Assembly (NCBI GenBank): GCA_021772095.1
Contig: JADYXR010000205.1
Location: forward strand, 24,825-88,824
Reading direction: 5' to 3'
Length of the DNA stretch: 64,000 bases
Source of the DNA: Candidatus Obscuribacter sp.
GTDB lineage: Bacteria > Cyanobacteriota > Vampirovibrionia > Obscuribacterales > Obscuribacteraceae
The number at the start of each line of letters is the position of its first letter. Position 1 is the stretch's first letter. Made by a program: the position numbers and the translations under genes. The notes under the pieces were generated by a model. That model ran no database searches. It was not told the DNA's origin and saw only the letters and a list, made by a program, of their open reading frames with translations. This document shows, piece after piece, positions 56,482-64,000 of the stretch.

Positions 56482-57126
56482 GTGAACTCAACTACGAACA
56501 TGGGCACGAGAAAGTTCGCAAAAGTTGCTTCGCTGAAAAGCGTCACAAAGCATTTAATCGAACTCGAGCAATACGACTTGTCGTTTGTCTACGCGTTCCA
56601 TTGGGACAAGGAAGAACATATGAGGGAGGCACTTAAGGTGTTGTTATGTAATAAGGATTCTGGTGAGACCAACATTATGACCACCGTAAAGCCAAAGAAA
56701 GACAGAACAGCGGAACGGGAAAACGCCGCGCTGGAAGCCGCTAGAATTAGATGGCTGCTCGCGATCAATCCCAATACGCCACCACCTGTACTCGATCACC
56801 TCGCTCACAACGCGCCGACTCCGCTTCTGGAACGCATTGCCGAGCACCCGAGAGCACATGCAGTGACGTTGACTCGATTGGCGAATCACGATGAATCACA
56901 AGTGCGTGCTGCAGTAGCAGAAAACATCAACACATCTATGAAAACCGTTTGGAAACTCGTAAGAGACCCAAGTCCAGACGTAAGGCTCAGGCTGGCTGAG
57001 AGCTATACGGTTCCGATCGCCGTGCTCAAAACTTTGATTGAAGATGATAATCCGTATGTGTCCGATCGGGCGCAAATGACATTACTCAGATTGATGAGAG
57101 AAGTCTCCGATTTGAGAACTGCGTAG
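56482..57126 (+). CDS. LRV/HEAT-like repeat protein
   Basis: Residues from about 90 hold three or four leucine-rich-variant repeats (ARIRWLLAINPNTPPPVLDHLAHN, VRAAVAENINTSMKTVWKLVRDPSPDVRLRLAES). These pair with short helices to form an alpha solenoid that binds proteins. The N-terminal 80 residues are a separate helical domain. There is no signal peptide. The start is uncertain: GTG 56482 lacks a close ribosome-binding site; ATG 56500 is an alternative. A terminator hairpin follows. Confidence 0.75.
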   Translation: MNSTTNMGTRKFAKVASLKSVTKHLIELEQYDLSFVYAFHWDKEEHMREALKVLLCNKDSGETNIMTTVKPKKDRTAERENAALEAARIRWLLAINPNTPPPVLDHLAHNAPTPLLERIAEHPRAHAVTLTRLANHDESQVRAAVAENINTSMKTVWKLVRDPSPDVRLRLAESYTVPIAVLKTLIEDDNPYVSDRAQMTLLRLMREVSDLRTA

Positions 57127-57176
57127 ATGTGGTCGCGGAGCCATCCGCGATAGCTAATGAAAAATGGAAAGTGGTA

Positions 57177-57216
57177 TCACAGGTCTCCGCGTCACCTCGC
57201 GGGAGCCTGTGATTTT
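57177..57216 (+). terminator. Terminator of the LRV-repeat gene
   Basis: The outer stem TCACAGG/CCTGTGA with an internal imperfect CGCG stem is followed by TTTT. A second perfect hairpin, TCGCGGA-GCCA-TCCGCGA (57133-57150), lies just upstream, after the stop. Confidence 0.65.
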
Positions 57217-57262
57217 CTATGCTGGCAGGTTATTTCCAGGTGGCGGCGCTATTTCACGCGGC

Positions 57263-57325
57263 GGCGCTGGTTCTACTGGCAGCGGCGCTGGTTCTAGCGG
57301 CAGCGGCGCTGGTTCTACTGGCGGC
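57263..57325 (+). repeat. 21-bp tandem repeat between convergent genes
   Basis: Three near-identical units GGCGCTGGTTCTACTGGCAGC with degenerate flanks extending to about 57245 and 57366. The track ORFs over it (57164, 57219) are the frame-translation of the repeat. Confidence 0.85.
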
Positions 57326-57370
57326 CCTTTTTCTGGTAGCAGCGTTATTTCCAGGCGGCGGCGCTATCTT

Positions 57371-58972
57371 TTATGGTGCCCGTGCTTGCAGATCTTTGAA
57401 CATCACGATCGGGAAATCGCTTTGCTGCGCGACGTTCTTCGCGACCTTGGCGGCCGAGAGCAGCAGCCCGACTTCACGACAATCATCCGGAATGCCGGCG
57501 ATACCAAACGCAAGAGCTAATCTTCGCGTGGCCAGTTCTGAAGTCAAACTGGTGGCAGTTAGCACCTCAATAATCCGGTGTCCGAGAATGGCAGCTGATG
57601 CGGTTTCCGTGCTGGGCAAAATCATCGCGTAGTGAAGCGTTTCATAATGCGCCAGAATGTCGATGTTTCTTTTCACACTGGAAATTCGTCGAGCCACTTC
57701 TGAAACAGCCGTAATCGGCAGTGGGTCTAGTTTGTCAGGACTCCAAACCCAGACTTCAAAAACCATTACTGATAGCGGACTGCTGTTAAATTGAAAACGG
57801 AAATATTCTTGTTCTAAAAAATACTGGAACGCCGGATAAGAAATTATCCCTGTATCAGGGCGTCTGAACGATTTGGCAATCGAATCGATGGCATTGCGAT
57901 CTAACGCTGTCGATTGCAACAAGCTCGCTTTATCTCGAATTTTAGGTTTGTCCGAAAGCACCACGAGTCCGCAGCGCAGCATGTTAAACAGCACAGGGAC
58001 CCAGTCTTTCTTCGCCATCGGACGTTCACGAAGAATATCGAACAGAGTGTTATTGCCATCAAGTAAAAGGTAGAATTGCTTTTGAAAAGCAACGTCGCAC
58101 GGAGCGCCCTTTCCAATAGCTTCTTCGAAGGCTGTCTCGGTGAGATTCGCATCTTTCTTGTCGATGTAACAGTCCATCTTTAAACCGGAGTCGAGCAAAT
58201 ACTTGCTTTGATCCAGCAGTGTTATGCTTTCCATCAGGATCGCGTCGACTCTGCGAACTACGGTTTTTTGTTCTGTGCGCTCATCGCGATAGAAGAAAAA
58301 TCTGCCGTCATCCCATGTCACCAATTCCATGATGGCGAGATCGCCTTTGAGATTGAGCACCTGAGCGTGAGTCAGGTCGCCATCCACGAAATAAAGGTCG
58401 GCACCGGTATCGTCATTGGTGACTGCAAGTCGGCCTGTGTTTTTTCCCATCGCAATCGACTGCAGCAAGTTGGGAATCGGCATGTCTTCGAGTGTTCCTT
58501 CCATGCTCGCGGCCTTGAGCGCGCGTGAAGCCTGGAAGATCGGAAGTTTTGAAGACGTTGAAGAAAGGCTCTGCAAGCCCATAAGTGAAGTGCTATAGCT
58601 GCCGGAAAGACCAGTGTTTCTTTCCATGTTGTCGCCGAGCAACACTGATTGATCCATGCCTTCGGTCATGTTGTCGGTCGATTCGGACAAAACCAGATTG
58701 AGCACCAACGCGACGTCGCCGGTTGTGTATGTCCAGGCTTGCACTTCGTTGCGACCTTCGCCGACCATCAAATCCCAGGTCGGGTCGCCGGTTTCTCTCG
58801 AGCACGTCACGATCAACCGATAAATACTAACCGTATCCGGCATGATCCAGGACATCTCAACTGCGGTGCCACTGCGTGCACGAGCGTTCTCCATCGCATT
58901 CATGACGTCGTCTATTCCCGGAAGCGCTTCCAAGCGGGGCAGACGGAGAGGTATTTGCTTAGGACGATACAT
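57371..58972 (-). CDS. DUF4388 protein with a degenerate GGDEF-like C-terminal domain
   Basis: The middle part (about 160-260) is the DUF4388/PATAN-like domain (GTLEDMPIPNLLQSIAMGKNTGRLAV...YFVDGDLTHAQVL), which in cyanobacteria works in two-component and phototaxis signalling. The C-terminal 170 residues have the secondary structure of a GGDEF domain (FRFQFNSSPLSVMVFEVW, then YETLHYAMILPSTETASA, LALAFGIAGIPDDC), but the GGDEF motif position reads LHYAMILP, so it is not a diguanylate cyclase. The N-terminal 150 residues are unassigned. Probably a signalling scaffold. Confidence 0.78.
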   Translation of the reverse strand: MYRPKQIPLRLPRLEALPGIDDVMNAMENARARSGTAVEMSWIMPDTVSIYRLIVTCSRETGDPTWDLMVGEGRNEVQAWTYTTGDVALVLNLVLSESTDNMTEGMDQSVLLGDNMERNTGLSGSYSTSLMGLQSLSSTSSKLPIFQASRALKAASMEGTLEDMPIPNLLQSIAMGKNTGRLAVTNDDTGADLYFVDGDLTHAQVLNLKGDLAIMELVTWDDGRFFFYRDERTEQKTVVRRVDAILMESITLLDQSKYLLDSGLKMDCYIDKKDANLTETAFEEAIGKGAPCDVAFQKQFYLLLDGNNTLFDILRERPMAKKDWVPVLFNMLRCGLVVLSDKPKIRDKASLLQSTALDRNAIDSIAKSFRRPDTGIISYPAFQYFLEQEYFRFQFNSSPLSVMVFEVWVWSPDKLDPLPITAVSEVARRISSVKRNIDILAHYETLHYAMILPSTETASAAILGHRIIEVLTATSLTSELATRRLALAFGIAGIPDDCREVGLLLSAAKVAKNVAQQSDFPIVMFKDLQARAP

Positions 58973-59143
58973 GACAACCAGCGACTAAGAAACTAATTTA
59001 AATGGAGGGGAGGAACATCGGAAGTAAACGGCTAAGTTAAGGTTACCAGATAGTCAGCAATATCAACACTTTTGCGGATTTCGAAAAATCCGAATCCAAG
59101 TTCACCCGTCCGCCCTGGCAGCACCACGGGTAGTGACGCACGA

Positions 59144-59956
59144 TCACGACTTATATCGATGACGCAAACCGCGATTTAACTCTGCCTGAATTTCACCTTC
59201 CAGGCGGCGCGACATCGCCGTGGTAGTGTCCTCGATCTCATCGCGATCGCTCGATGTCTCGTACTTCATCTCTTTCAACAAATGCATTTTCCACGGAATC
59301 GGACGTGATGCCAGGTTGAGAGGAAATGGGAAGAACGGGAAAAACGGAGAGACCGGGAAATAGGGAATCTTCAAAAACTTGGCCAGCGAACCTAAATTTG
59401 CCATCAATGGAACCGCTTCATCACAGCCAAGCGAGGCCAGTGGGAAGATCTTCACGCCTTCTTCGATGGCAGGCAGAAGCCGCGTCCAATCAAATTCTTG
59501 AAGACGATAGCGCTGACTAAACGGCTTGGAGAGCCCGGCAATCCCTTCCGGAAAAATCGCGACGATTTCACCGCGGGAAAGCAGTCGTTTCATGCTCGCC
59601 GAAGACCAGGGCACAAAGCCAATCTCGAGAAGAAAGGCATTAAGACGTTCATCATCGATCCAATCCAGATCGCACATAATGTGCACACGACGAGGGCTTT
59701 TGCTGTTCGACATCATTCCGTAGATCAGCATGAGCGCTTGCCACGGCAGCACACTGCCCTGGTTGCCGACAATCACAGCAGGTCCCGTTTTTGGCAAACG
59801 GTCCAGACCATCGAATTTTACCTTCCACCAATCAAAATAGAGAAAGGAAAGAAACGGCTCAAGGCGCGCCAGAACGCGAACATCAAATCCCCAGTACCGA
59901 TCCGATTTGACGGTCTGCCGAACAAAATCACGATATGTTGCTACGAAGTGACTCAT
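59144..59956 (-). CDS. Degenerate lysophospholipid acyltransferase-like protein (pseudoenzyme)
   Basis: A paralogue of the next gene with the same layout (FLSFLYFDWWKVKFDGLDRLPKTGPAVIVGNQGSVLPWQA; EGIAGLSKPFSQRYRLQEF), but the catalytic His and Asp of the acyltransferase motif NHxxLLPLD read Gln: NQGSVLPWQ. Phosphate-binding EG(I) and the PFSQRYR block remain. It cannot catalyse acyl transfer by the usual mechanism and may regulate or dimerise with its paralogue. It overlaps the paralogue by 4 bp and is the third gene of the operon. Confidence 0.72.
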   Translation of the reverse strand: MSHFVATYRDFVRQTVKSDRYWGFDVRVLARLEPFLSFLYFDWWKVKFDGLDRLPKTGPAVIVGNQGSVLPWQALMLIYGMMSNSKSPRRVHIMCDLDWIDDERLNAFLLEIGFVPWSSASMKRLLSRGEIVAIFPEGIAGLSKPFSQRYRLQEFDWTRLLPAIEEGVKIFPLASLGCDEAVPLMANLGSLAKFLKIPYFPVSPFFPFFPFPLNLASRPIPWKMHLLKEMKYETSSDRDEIEDTTTAMSRRLEGEIQAELNRGLRHRYKS

Positions 59957-60867
59957 TTTCCTGCTTCTCCTTGACCGGGAGTAACGTCATCATCATCGTC
60001 CCATCCGGTGAACACCGATTTCCTTCGCCGCAGCATATCGTTCAAATCGTCTTGAATCGAGTGCTGAATATCGCGAGCAATGCCGAGGACGAATTTTCGG
60101 TCTTTCGCTTTTGACTTTGGATAGTTTAGTTCGATTGGCTTATGAATGTTAATCATCCATCTCACAGGCAGCGGAATAAATCCAAGTGGAAACGGCAGCC
60201 ATGGGAAACTCAAGGTGATCGGGAAGAACGGCATGCCGACTATGCGCGCGACGTCTCGCAGATTGACGAAGTTAGGAAAAATTTCGTCACCGCCGACAGT
60301 CGAAATCGGAATGATTGGTGTTTGCGTTTCCAGCGCAAGCTGAACGAAACCAGGATGAAAATCGAGAACGCGATAACGATCGCGAAACGGCTTGCCGACG
60401 CCGCGTATACCTTCTGGATATATGCCGACCAATTCTTCAGTGCGCAGCAATTCTTGAGCGTTGGACAAACTGGCGCGCACCTGACCTGTTTCGCGTATCC
60501 ATGTGTTGATGCCAGGAACGCTGAAAAACCAGTCAGTGACCAGGTATCGAATGCGTCGCGGCGAATCGTGATAATTGCACATGGCGATACTGAGCATGGC
60601 GCCGTCAAGCGGAAGCAGCCCCGAGTGGTTACCGACGAGAATGCCGCGACCTTCGCCGGGAATGTTCTCGATGCCACGAATATCGACTTTGAAATAATCT
60701 TCGAAGAGGAATCGAAACAACGGTTCCCATCGAGCATACGTTTTGAGGTTATAGCCAAACTGATCCCCGTCTGCCGCATATCGCTCGCAGTACTTGGGGT
60801 TGCGCTTCTCCAGATAACCGACCGGGTCGGTCAGGGCTAGCGTTTTAAGATACGTCCAATTAGCCAC
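59953..60867 (-). CDS. Lysophospholipid/diacylglycerol-type acyltransferase (LPLAT)
   Basis: The motif GNHSGLLPLDGAML provides the catalytic His and Asp, EGIRGVGKPFRDRYRVLDF is the phosphate/glycerol-binding block, and FPWLPFPLGFIPLPVRW is the hydrophobic segment. It transfers an acyl chain to a lipid at the membrane. The track start (60933) is replaced by GTG 60867 with AGGA upstream, which gives a normal length of 304 aa. It overlaps the small TM-protein gene and its degenerate paralogue, so three genes form a tight operon. Confidence 0.82.
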   Translation of the reverse strand: MANWTYLKTLALTDPVGYLEKRNPKYCERYAADGDQFGYNLKTYARWEPLFRFLFEDYFKVDIRGIENIPGEGRGILVGNHSGLLPLDGAMLSIAMCNYHDSPRRIRYLVTDWFFSVPGINTWIRETGQVRASLSNAQELLRTEELVGIYPEGIRGVGKPFRDRYRVLDFHPGFVQLALETQTPIIPISTVGGDEIFPNFVNLRDVARIVGMPFFPITLSFPWLPFPLGFIPLPVRWMINIHKPIELNYPKSKAKDRKFVLGIARDIQHSIQDDLNDMLRRRKSVFTGWDDDDDVTPGQGEAGK

Positions 60868-61019
60868 AGAAATCCTAAAACTCCCGGTCCAAAAGAGATA
60901 AAGAGCACAGTGCGCTTCACAGTGGTATTCCACCAGCCTTTCGAGCGAGTAGAACTATTCGCACTCTCCTCGTCGCTGGACACATCGGTTCCTTCAGCTG
61001 TCGAGTCAGACTCAGTCAT
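60837..61019 (-). CDS. Small single-pass membrane protein (60 aa)
   Basis: A Ser/Glu/Asp-rich N-terminus (about 35 residues) and one TM segment (VLFISFGPGVLGFLWLIGRIL). ATG 61019 with GAGGTCA at 6-7 nt is convincing, and it leads the acyltransferase operon with a 31-bp overlap at its end. I do not recognise it. Its fixed place suggests a membrane partner or regulator of the acyltransferases. Confidence 0.6.
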   Translation of the reverse strand: MTESDSTAEGTDVSSDEESANSSTRSKGWWNTTVKRTVLFISFGPGVLGFLWLIGRILKR

Positions 61020-61258
61020 TGACCTCACCCCATCAAGAGTTGAGCGGATTAATAGAACGTTTAAGACAAGTATAGATACTTGTATAGCGCACTAATAGGC
61101 ACAGTGTAATACCATTAATAAAGATTTACGGCATGACTCTACAGAAGGCAGTCTTGCGGAAATCGACGCGATTCCTACATGAGATAATTCGTTGGTCGGC
61201 GTCCGCTTAAGCGACCGGCAACGCTCACTTTTATTCCGTACCGTCGCTTGGAGACGCA

Positions 61259-61567
61259 ATGCAAACACCAGATATCAACAAGCTTTACGCGCAATTGCAA
61301 CATATGCAGAAAGAAGTCATGAGACTTCAGGATGAACTGAAGAAGATTTCGGTGGAAGGCACGGCCGGCGGCGGCGCTGTCATCGTCAAATGCAATGGCG
61401 CGATGGAATTTCAAACGGTAAAGCTCAGCCCCGAAGCGATCGATCCAAACGATCCAGGCATGCTGCAAGACTTGATCGTGATCGCGATCAACGACGCGAT
61501 TGTTCAATGTCAGGACCTGGCACAAAACAATCTCAAATTACCACCGGGCATGGGCGGCGGATTCTAG
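61259..61567 (+). CDS. ybaB: Nucleoid-associated protein, YbaB/EbfC family
   Basis: 102 residues with the coiled-coil start ([37 protein letters not shown]), V-x-C-N-G strand and the [21 protein letters not shown] end typical of YbaB/EbfC. It binds DNA as a dimer. GGAGA lies 7 nt before the ATG, and recR follows 10 bp later, the common ybaB-recR arrangement, so both are probably in the same transcript. Confidence 0.93.
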   Translation: MQTPDINKLYAQLQHMQKEVMRLQDELKKISVEGTAGGGAVIVKCNGAMEFQTVKLSPEAIDPNDPGMLQDLIVIAINDAIVQCQDLAQNNLKLPPGMGGGF

Positions 61568-61577
61568 TTTAAACGAA

Positions 61578-62174
61578 ATGCAATTCACTCCGCCATTAGC
61601 AAGACTCATCGAGCACTTTCAAAGATTTCCAGGTGTTGGTCCGAAATCGGCTCAGCGCATGGCTTTCTTTGTTTTGGGCATGAACAAAGAAGACGTCGGT
61701 AAGTTCGCCGACGCCCTGGTCGACGCCAAAGAAAGAGTGAAGCACTGCAGCCGGTGCTATCATCTGTCGGCGCAAGATCCCTGCGAAATCTGCATGAGTG
61801 AACGCCGAGAACCGCTAATCATCTGCGTCGTCGCCGACTCCAAAGACGTTATCGCTTTGGAACGCACACGCGAATTCAAAGGGCGGTATCACGTTTTAAC
61901 CGGATTAATTTCTCCACTCGAAGGCAAAGGTCCGGATCAGCTCAGCATTCGAGAGCTGCTAAACCGTGTGCACTCTGATGGTATAAAGGAAGTAATTCTT
62001 GCGATTAATCCGACGATTGAAGGCGATGCAACGGTTTTGTATTTGAACAATTTGCTTAAACCGCTGGGACCGAAGATCACAAGAATCGCATTCGGACTGC
62101 CGATGGGGTCGGATCTCGAGTACGCTGACGATGTCACTTTGTCGCGAGCGATGGAAGGTCGCCGCGAAGTTTAG
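61578..62174 (+). CDS. recR: Recombination protein RecR
   Basis: 198 residues: N-terminal helix-hairpin-helix ([18 protein letters not shown]), the Cys4 zinc finger ([19 protein letters not shown]), a Toprim domain with the acidic motif CVVADSKDV and the Walker-like C-terminus ([16 protein letters not shown]). It loads RecA at gaps together with RecF/RecO. The start ATG 61578 is preferred over the track's 61500. It follows ybaB directly. The repeated hairpin element begins on the last base of its stop codon. Confidence 0.95.
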   Translation: MQFTPPLARLIEHFQRFPGVGPKSAQRMAFFVLGMNKEDVGKFADALVDAKERVKHCSRCYHLSAQDPCEICMSERREPLIICVVADSKDVIALERTREFKGRYHVLTGLISPLEGKGPDQLSIRELLNRVHSDGIKEVILAINPTIEGDATVLYLNNLLKPLGPKITRIAFGLPMGSDLEYADDVTLSRAMEGRREV

Positions 62175-62188
62175 CACCGCCAATGGTG
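62174..62188 (+). repeat. Short repeated hairpin element, copy 2
   Basis: An exact copy of the 15-bp element at 17995-18009 (GCACCGCCAATGGTG), here starting at the last base of the recR stop codon and extended to a 5-bp stem GCACC-N6-GGTGC. Confidence 0.5.
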
Positions 62189-62326
62189 CCTCACATTTCA
62201 TTGAGCGCGCTTAATTCCAATCGCAACGTGTATTAATCGCTGGCGTTTCTTCCATGCGCGAAGAGTGTGAGCGCGCTTTTTTATCGAGGGCGTTGGTTCA
62301 CCATACGAACCGAACTATAGCGCGCT

Positions 62327-63904
62327 CTAATCCATCCCGAGTGTTTCTTTCACATCGCGAACAGAACTGTAGCGCGCGGACAGATCCATCGCCGTCAGTT
62401 TCTTCACCACAGTATCTAACGCATTTGCTTCTAGCCCGGCATCAGCCAGGGACGCGGTTTTCAATGAGACAGGGTCCTGACCGGTTCTGAAGAAATAGAT
62501 CGAAGCACCGAGCGAATACAAATCACTCTGCGTGCATGGTTTGCCTCGGAATTGTTCCGGTGCGATGTAGTGATGTTTGCCCACGACAGTTTTTGTAGCT
62601 GATGATTCGCTCTGCAATGCCACGTTAAAATCCAGGAGTTTGACATTGCCATCACTCATCAGCATCAAGTTATCGGGAGAGAAATCGCGGTGCACCACTG
62701 GCGGTGTTCGAGTGTGCAAGTAGTCAAAGATGTCGCAGAGCTGCTGGATAATCGGCAACAGGCGTTCCTCACTTAACGGACCTTCTGTTTCCACGAGGTC
62801 GCGCAGGGTGATGCCTTCCACGTGTTCTAAAACTAAATACGCTCTGTGATCCTCTATGAAGTTGTCGACCAGTTTGATAATTCCATCGTGATCCAAACTG
62901 CCCAATAGCATTGCCTCATTTTTCACACTTTCAAAAGAGCGCTTTCTTACTTCACTGCCGGCGCTGACAGGTAAGATCAATTCCTTGAGAACGACAAGGC
63001 GTGCTGGTTCCACGGAGCGATCCAGTGCCTTGTAAACAGTCGCTTGTCCACCGGAAGCAATGCGTTCGATGATTGAATATTGACCGTTCTGCAAAACCCT
63101 TTCGGTTCCCAACGAGTCAATACTCTGTCGCCGAAAGGACTGCGCTTCATCCAACCAGATCTGCGTAAAGCCAGGTGCATTAAGCGCCTCCAGCTGCAAC
63201 GCGTCACCAACTTTGTCGACACCAAGGCGTTGAGTCACCGCATCAAGCAACAATCGTTGGTCCGAATCGCGGGTAAACCCATCGAGTGGAATTTCTAAAA
63301 CAACTCTGTCAAAGTAACATTCATTGTGCTCGAAAGGCACATTCGTCCCGTGTCTAAGCTTAGCACCCGAAGTCCATAGCCACCAGTGCTGGTGCCTCGA
63401 AAGACTGTCTGTGTCGATACGCAATCTTAAATAGCGTCCCACATCTTTATGATTGTCTTTGAAAAACGGATCTTGAAAGATGGTTGCTGACACTATCTGG
63501 TCCCAAGTAAAAGTAGGCGAGGTGTGCGATTTTTCCTTGCGCCAGACAAATTGCAGACCTTCCGAATCAAGCACTAAATTTGTCGGAACACCACGATGCT
63601 GAAGTGAGAAATACATGAAGAACGCAGTACAACCAAGCAAATGGGTAATCAGCGCAATCATCGCTAACGGACTCCCAAATGAATGCTGCAAAACCAGCAC
63701 GATGAACAGCACCCCAAATGCTGAAAGCATAATAACTGGGACAACGCCTTTGGGGACAAACGAGCCTGATATAACGCCTTTCGTCAGCAGTTCGGCTGTC
63801 GCACGATCAGATTTTTCAGAAGCAATGTACGCGTTTAAAACCAGATCGTGCGAAACAGTTGCACCAGAACGGAAGTCGATCGGCGCAGCGATTTCTGATT
63901 CCAC
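62327..63904 (-). CDS. Membrane Ser/Thr protein kinase with altered DFG motif
   Basis: Two TM helices near the N-terminus (GVVPVIMLSAFGVLFIVLVL, AMIALITHLLGCTAFFMYFSL) precede about 170 residues that may sense or bind, then a kinase domain from about residue 278: glycine loop IASGGQATVYKA, Lys in VVLKELIL, catalytic loop HRDFSPDNLM, and LLDFNVALQ where kinases usually have DFG. HYIAPEQF follows. The Gly-to-Asn change in DFG is rare and could alter Mg binding or regulation; other key residues are intact, so activity is possible. The ATG at 63904 is divergent from the last partial gene. Confidence 0.85.
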   Translation of the reverse strand: MESEIAAPIDFRSGATVSHDLVLNAYIASEKSDRATAELLTKGVISGSFVPKGVVPVIMLSAFGVLFIVLVLQHSFGSPLAMIALITHLLGCTAFFMYFSLQHRGVPTNLVLDSEGLQFVWRKEKSHTSPTFTWDQIVSATIFQDPFFKDNHKDVGRYLRLRIDTDSLSRHQHWWLWTSGAKLRHGTNVPFEHNECYFDRVVLEIPLDGFTRDSDQRLLLDAVTQRLGVDKVGDALQLEALNAPGFTQIWLDEAQSFRRQSIDSLGTERVLQNGQYSIIERIASGGQATVYKALDRSVEPARLVVLKELILPVSAGSEVRKRSFESVKNEAMLLGSLDHDGIIKLVDNFIEDHRAYLVLEHVEGITLRDLVETEGPLSEERLLPIIQQLCDIFDYLHTRTPPVVHRDFSPDNLMLMSDGNVKLLDFNVALQSESSATKTVVGKHHYIAPEQFRGKPCTQSDLYSLGASIYFFRTGQDPVSLKTASLADAGLEANALDTVVKKLTAMDLSARYSSVRDVKETLGMD

Positions 63905-63968
63905 GAGTCTGTAAAATATTTTGTGTCAAAGGTCAGAGCCAAACCGCTCAACTAGAAAGGACCTGACA

Positions 63969-64000
63969 ATGACATCAACGAAACCGAACGATATGAATAG
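63969..64000 (+). CDS. Start of a gene cut by the window end
   Basis: ATG 63969 follows AAAGGA at 7-8 nt and opens MTSTKPNDMN before the window ends. It is divergent from the kinase gene. Too short to identify. Confidence 0.5.
   Translation, partial: MTSTKPNDMN

Noticed and set aside
57164-57632. ORFs 57164-57520 and 57219-57632
   Set aside because: They translate the 21-bp minisatellite and the antisense of the DUF4388 gene.

Overview
The window reads as a gene-dense bacterial chromosome segment with no tRNA, rRNA, IS element or CRISPR array that I can support. Shine-Dalgarno-led starts are common. The mix of genes suggests a non-photosynthetic relative of Cyanobacteria, for example Vampirovibrionia/Melainabacteria of the Obscuribacterales type. 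That mix includes a histidine kinase with a cyanobacteria-like, ethylene-receptor-type membrane domain, an Rcp1-like receiver, a DUF4388 protein, several Ser/Thr kinases, Sel1/TPR/LRV repeat proteins, many secreted Thr/Ala/Pro/Gln-rich proteins of unknown role and a Ku/LigD pair. The taxonomic call is inference from gene content; no marker gene was aligned.

Layout. 1-590: a strongly folded, non-coding, terminator-ended stretch that may be a structured RNA. 0.6-8.6 kb: secreted MsrB, a diacylglycerol-kinase-family lipid kinase, a Cys phosphatase, a diiron ferritin-like oxygenase with its TetR regulator and a likely operator, a secreted matrixin-type metalloprotease, and a duplicated-domain secreted protein. 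8.6-18.7 kb: a DUF4173 membrane protein, a HisKA/OmpR two-component system, an ArsC-like protein divergent from DNA polymerase IV (followed by an 18-bp minisatellite), pirin, and TPR/Sel1 proteins. 18.8-26 kb is a zone of decay: an AlkB-like remnant, an RND efflux operon in which both the adaptor and the pump carry a single-base frameshift, and a ThDP enzyme with a large internal deletion.

26-36.4 kb: an ABC exporter with a membrane-anchored thioredoxin-fold protein lacking the first active-site Cys, small membrane proteins, a primary-type sigma factor, an unusual HTH-then-receiver regulator with its own candidate operator, and a PAS histidine kinase whose membrane domain resembles ethylene receptors. 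36.4-47.4 kb: patatin lipase, a glycogen-debranching-type glucosidase with a GT4 glycosyltransferase, the NHEJ pair Ku + LigD (ligase-polymerase only), a TumE/TumA-type toxin-antitoxin pair under nested operators, and RluE.

47.5-64 kb: a fasciclin-domain protein, a Ser/Thr kinase fused to an RDD membrane domain, peptide deformylase coupled to a GcvR-like ACT protein, secreted and membrane proteins of unknown role, CpaB, an LRV-repeat protein, a DUF4388/degenerate-GGDEF protein, a small TM protein plus two tandem acyltransferases (one catalytically degenerate), EbfC-RecR, a membrane Ser/Thr kinase with an altered DFG motif, and the first codons of a divergent gene.

The strongest leads for new biology are the folded RNA at the left edge, the HTH-receiver regulator with the ethylene-receptor-like kinase, the acyltransferase/pseudo-acyltransferase/TM cassette, and the ABC exporter with a single-Cys thioredoxin. 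The clustered single-base frameshifts should be confirmed against reads before they are read as real gene decay.
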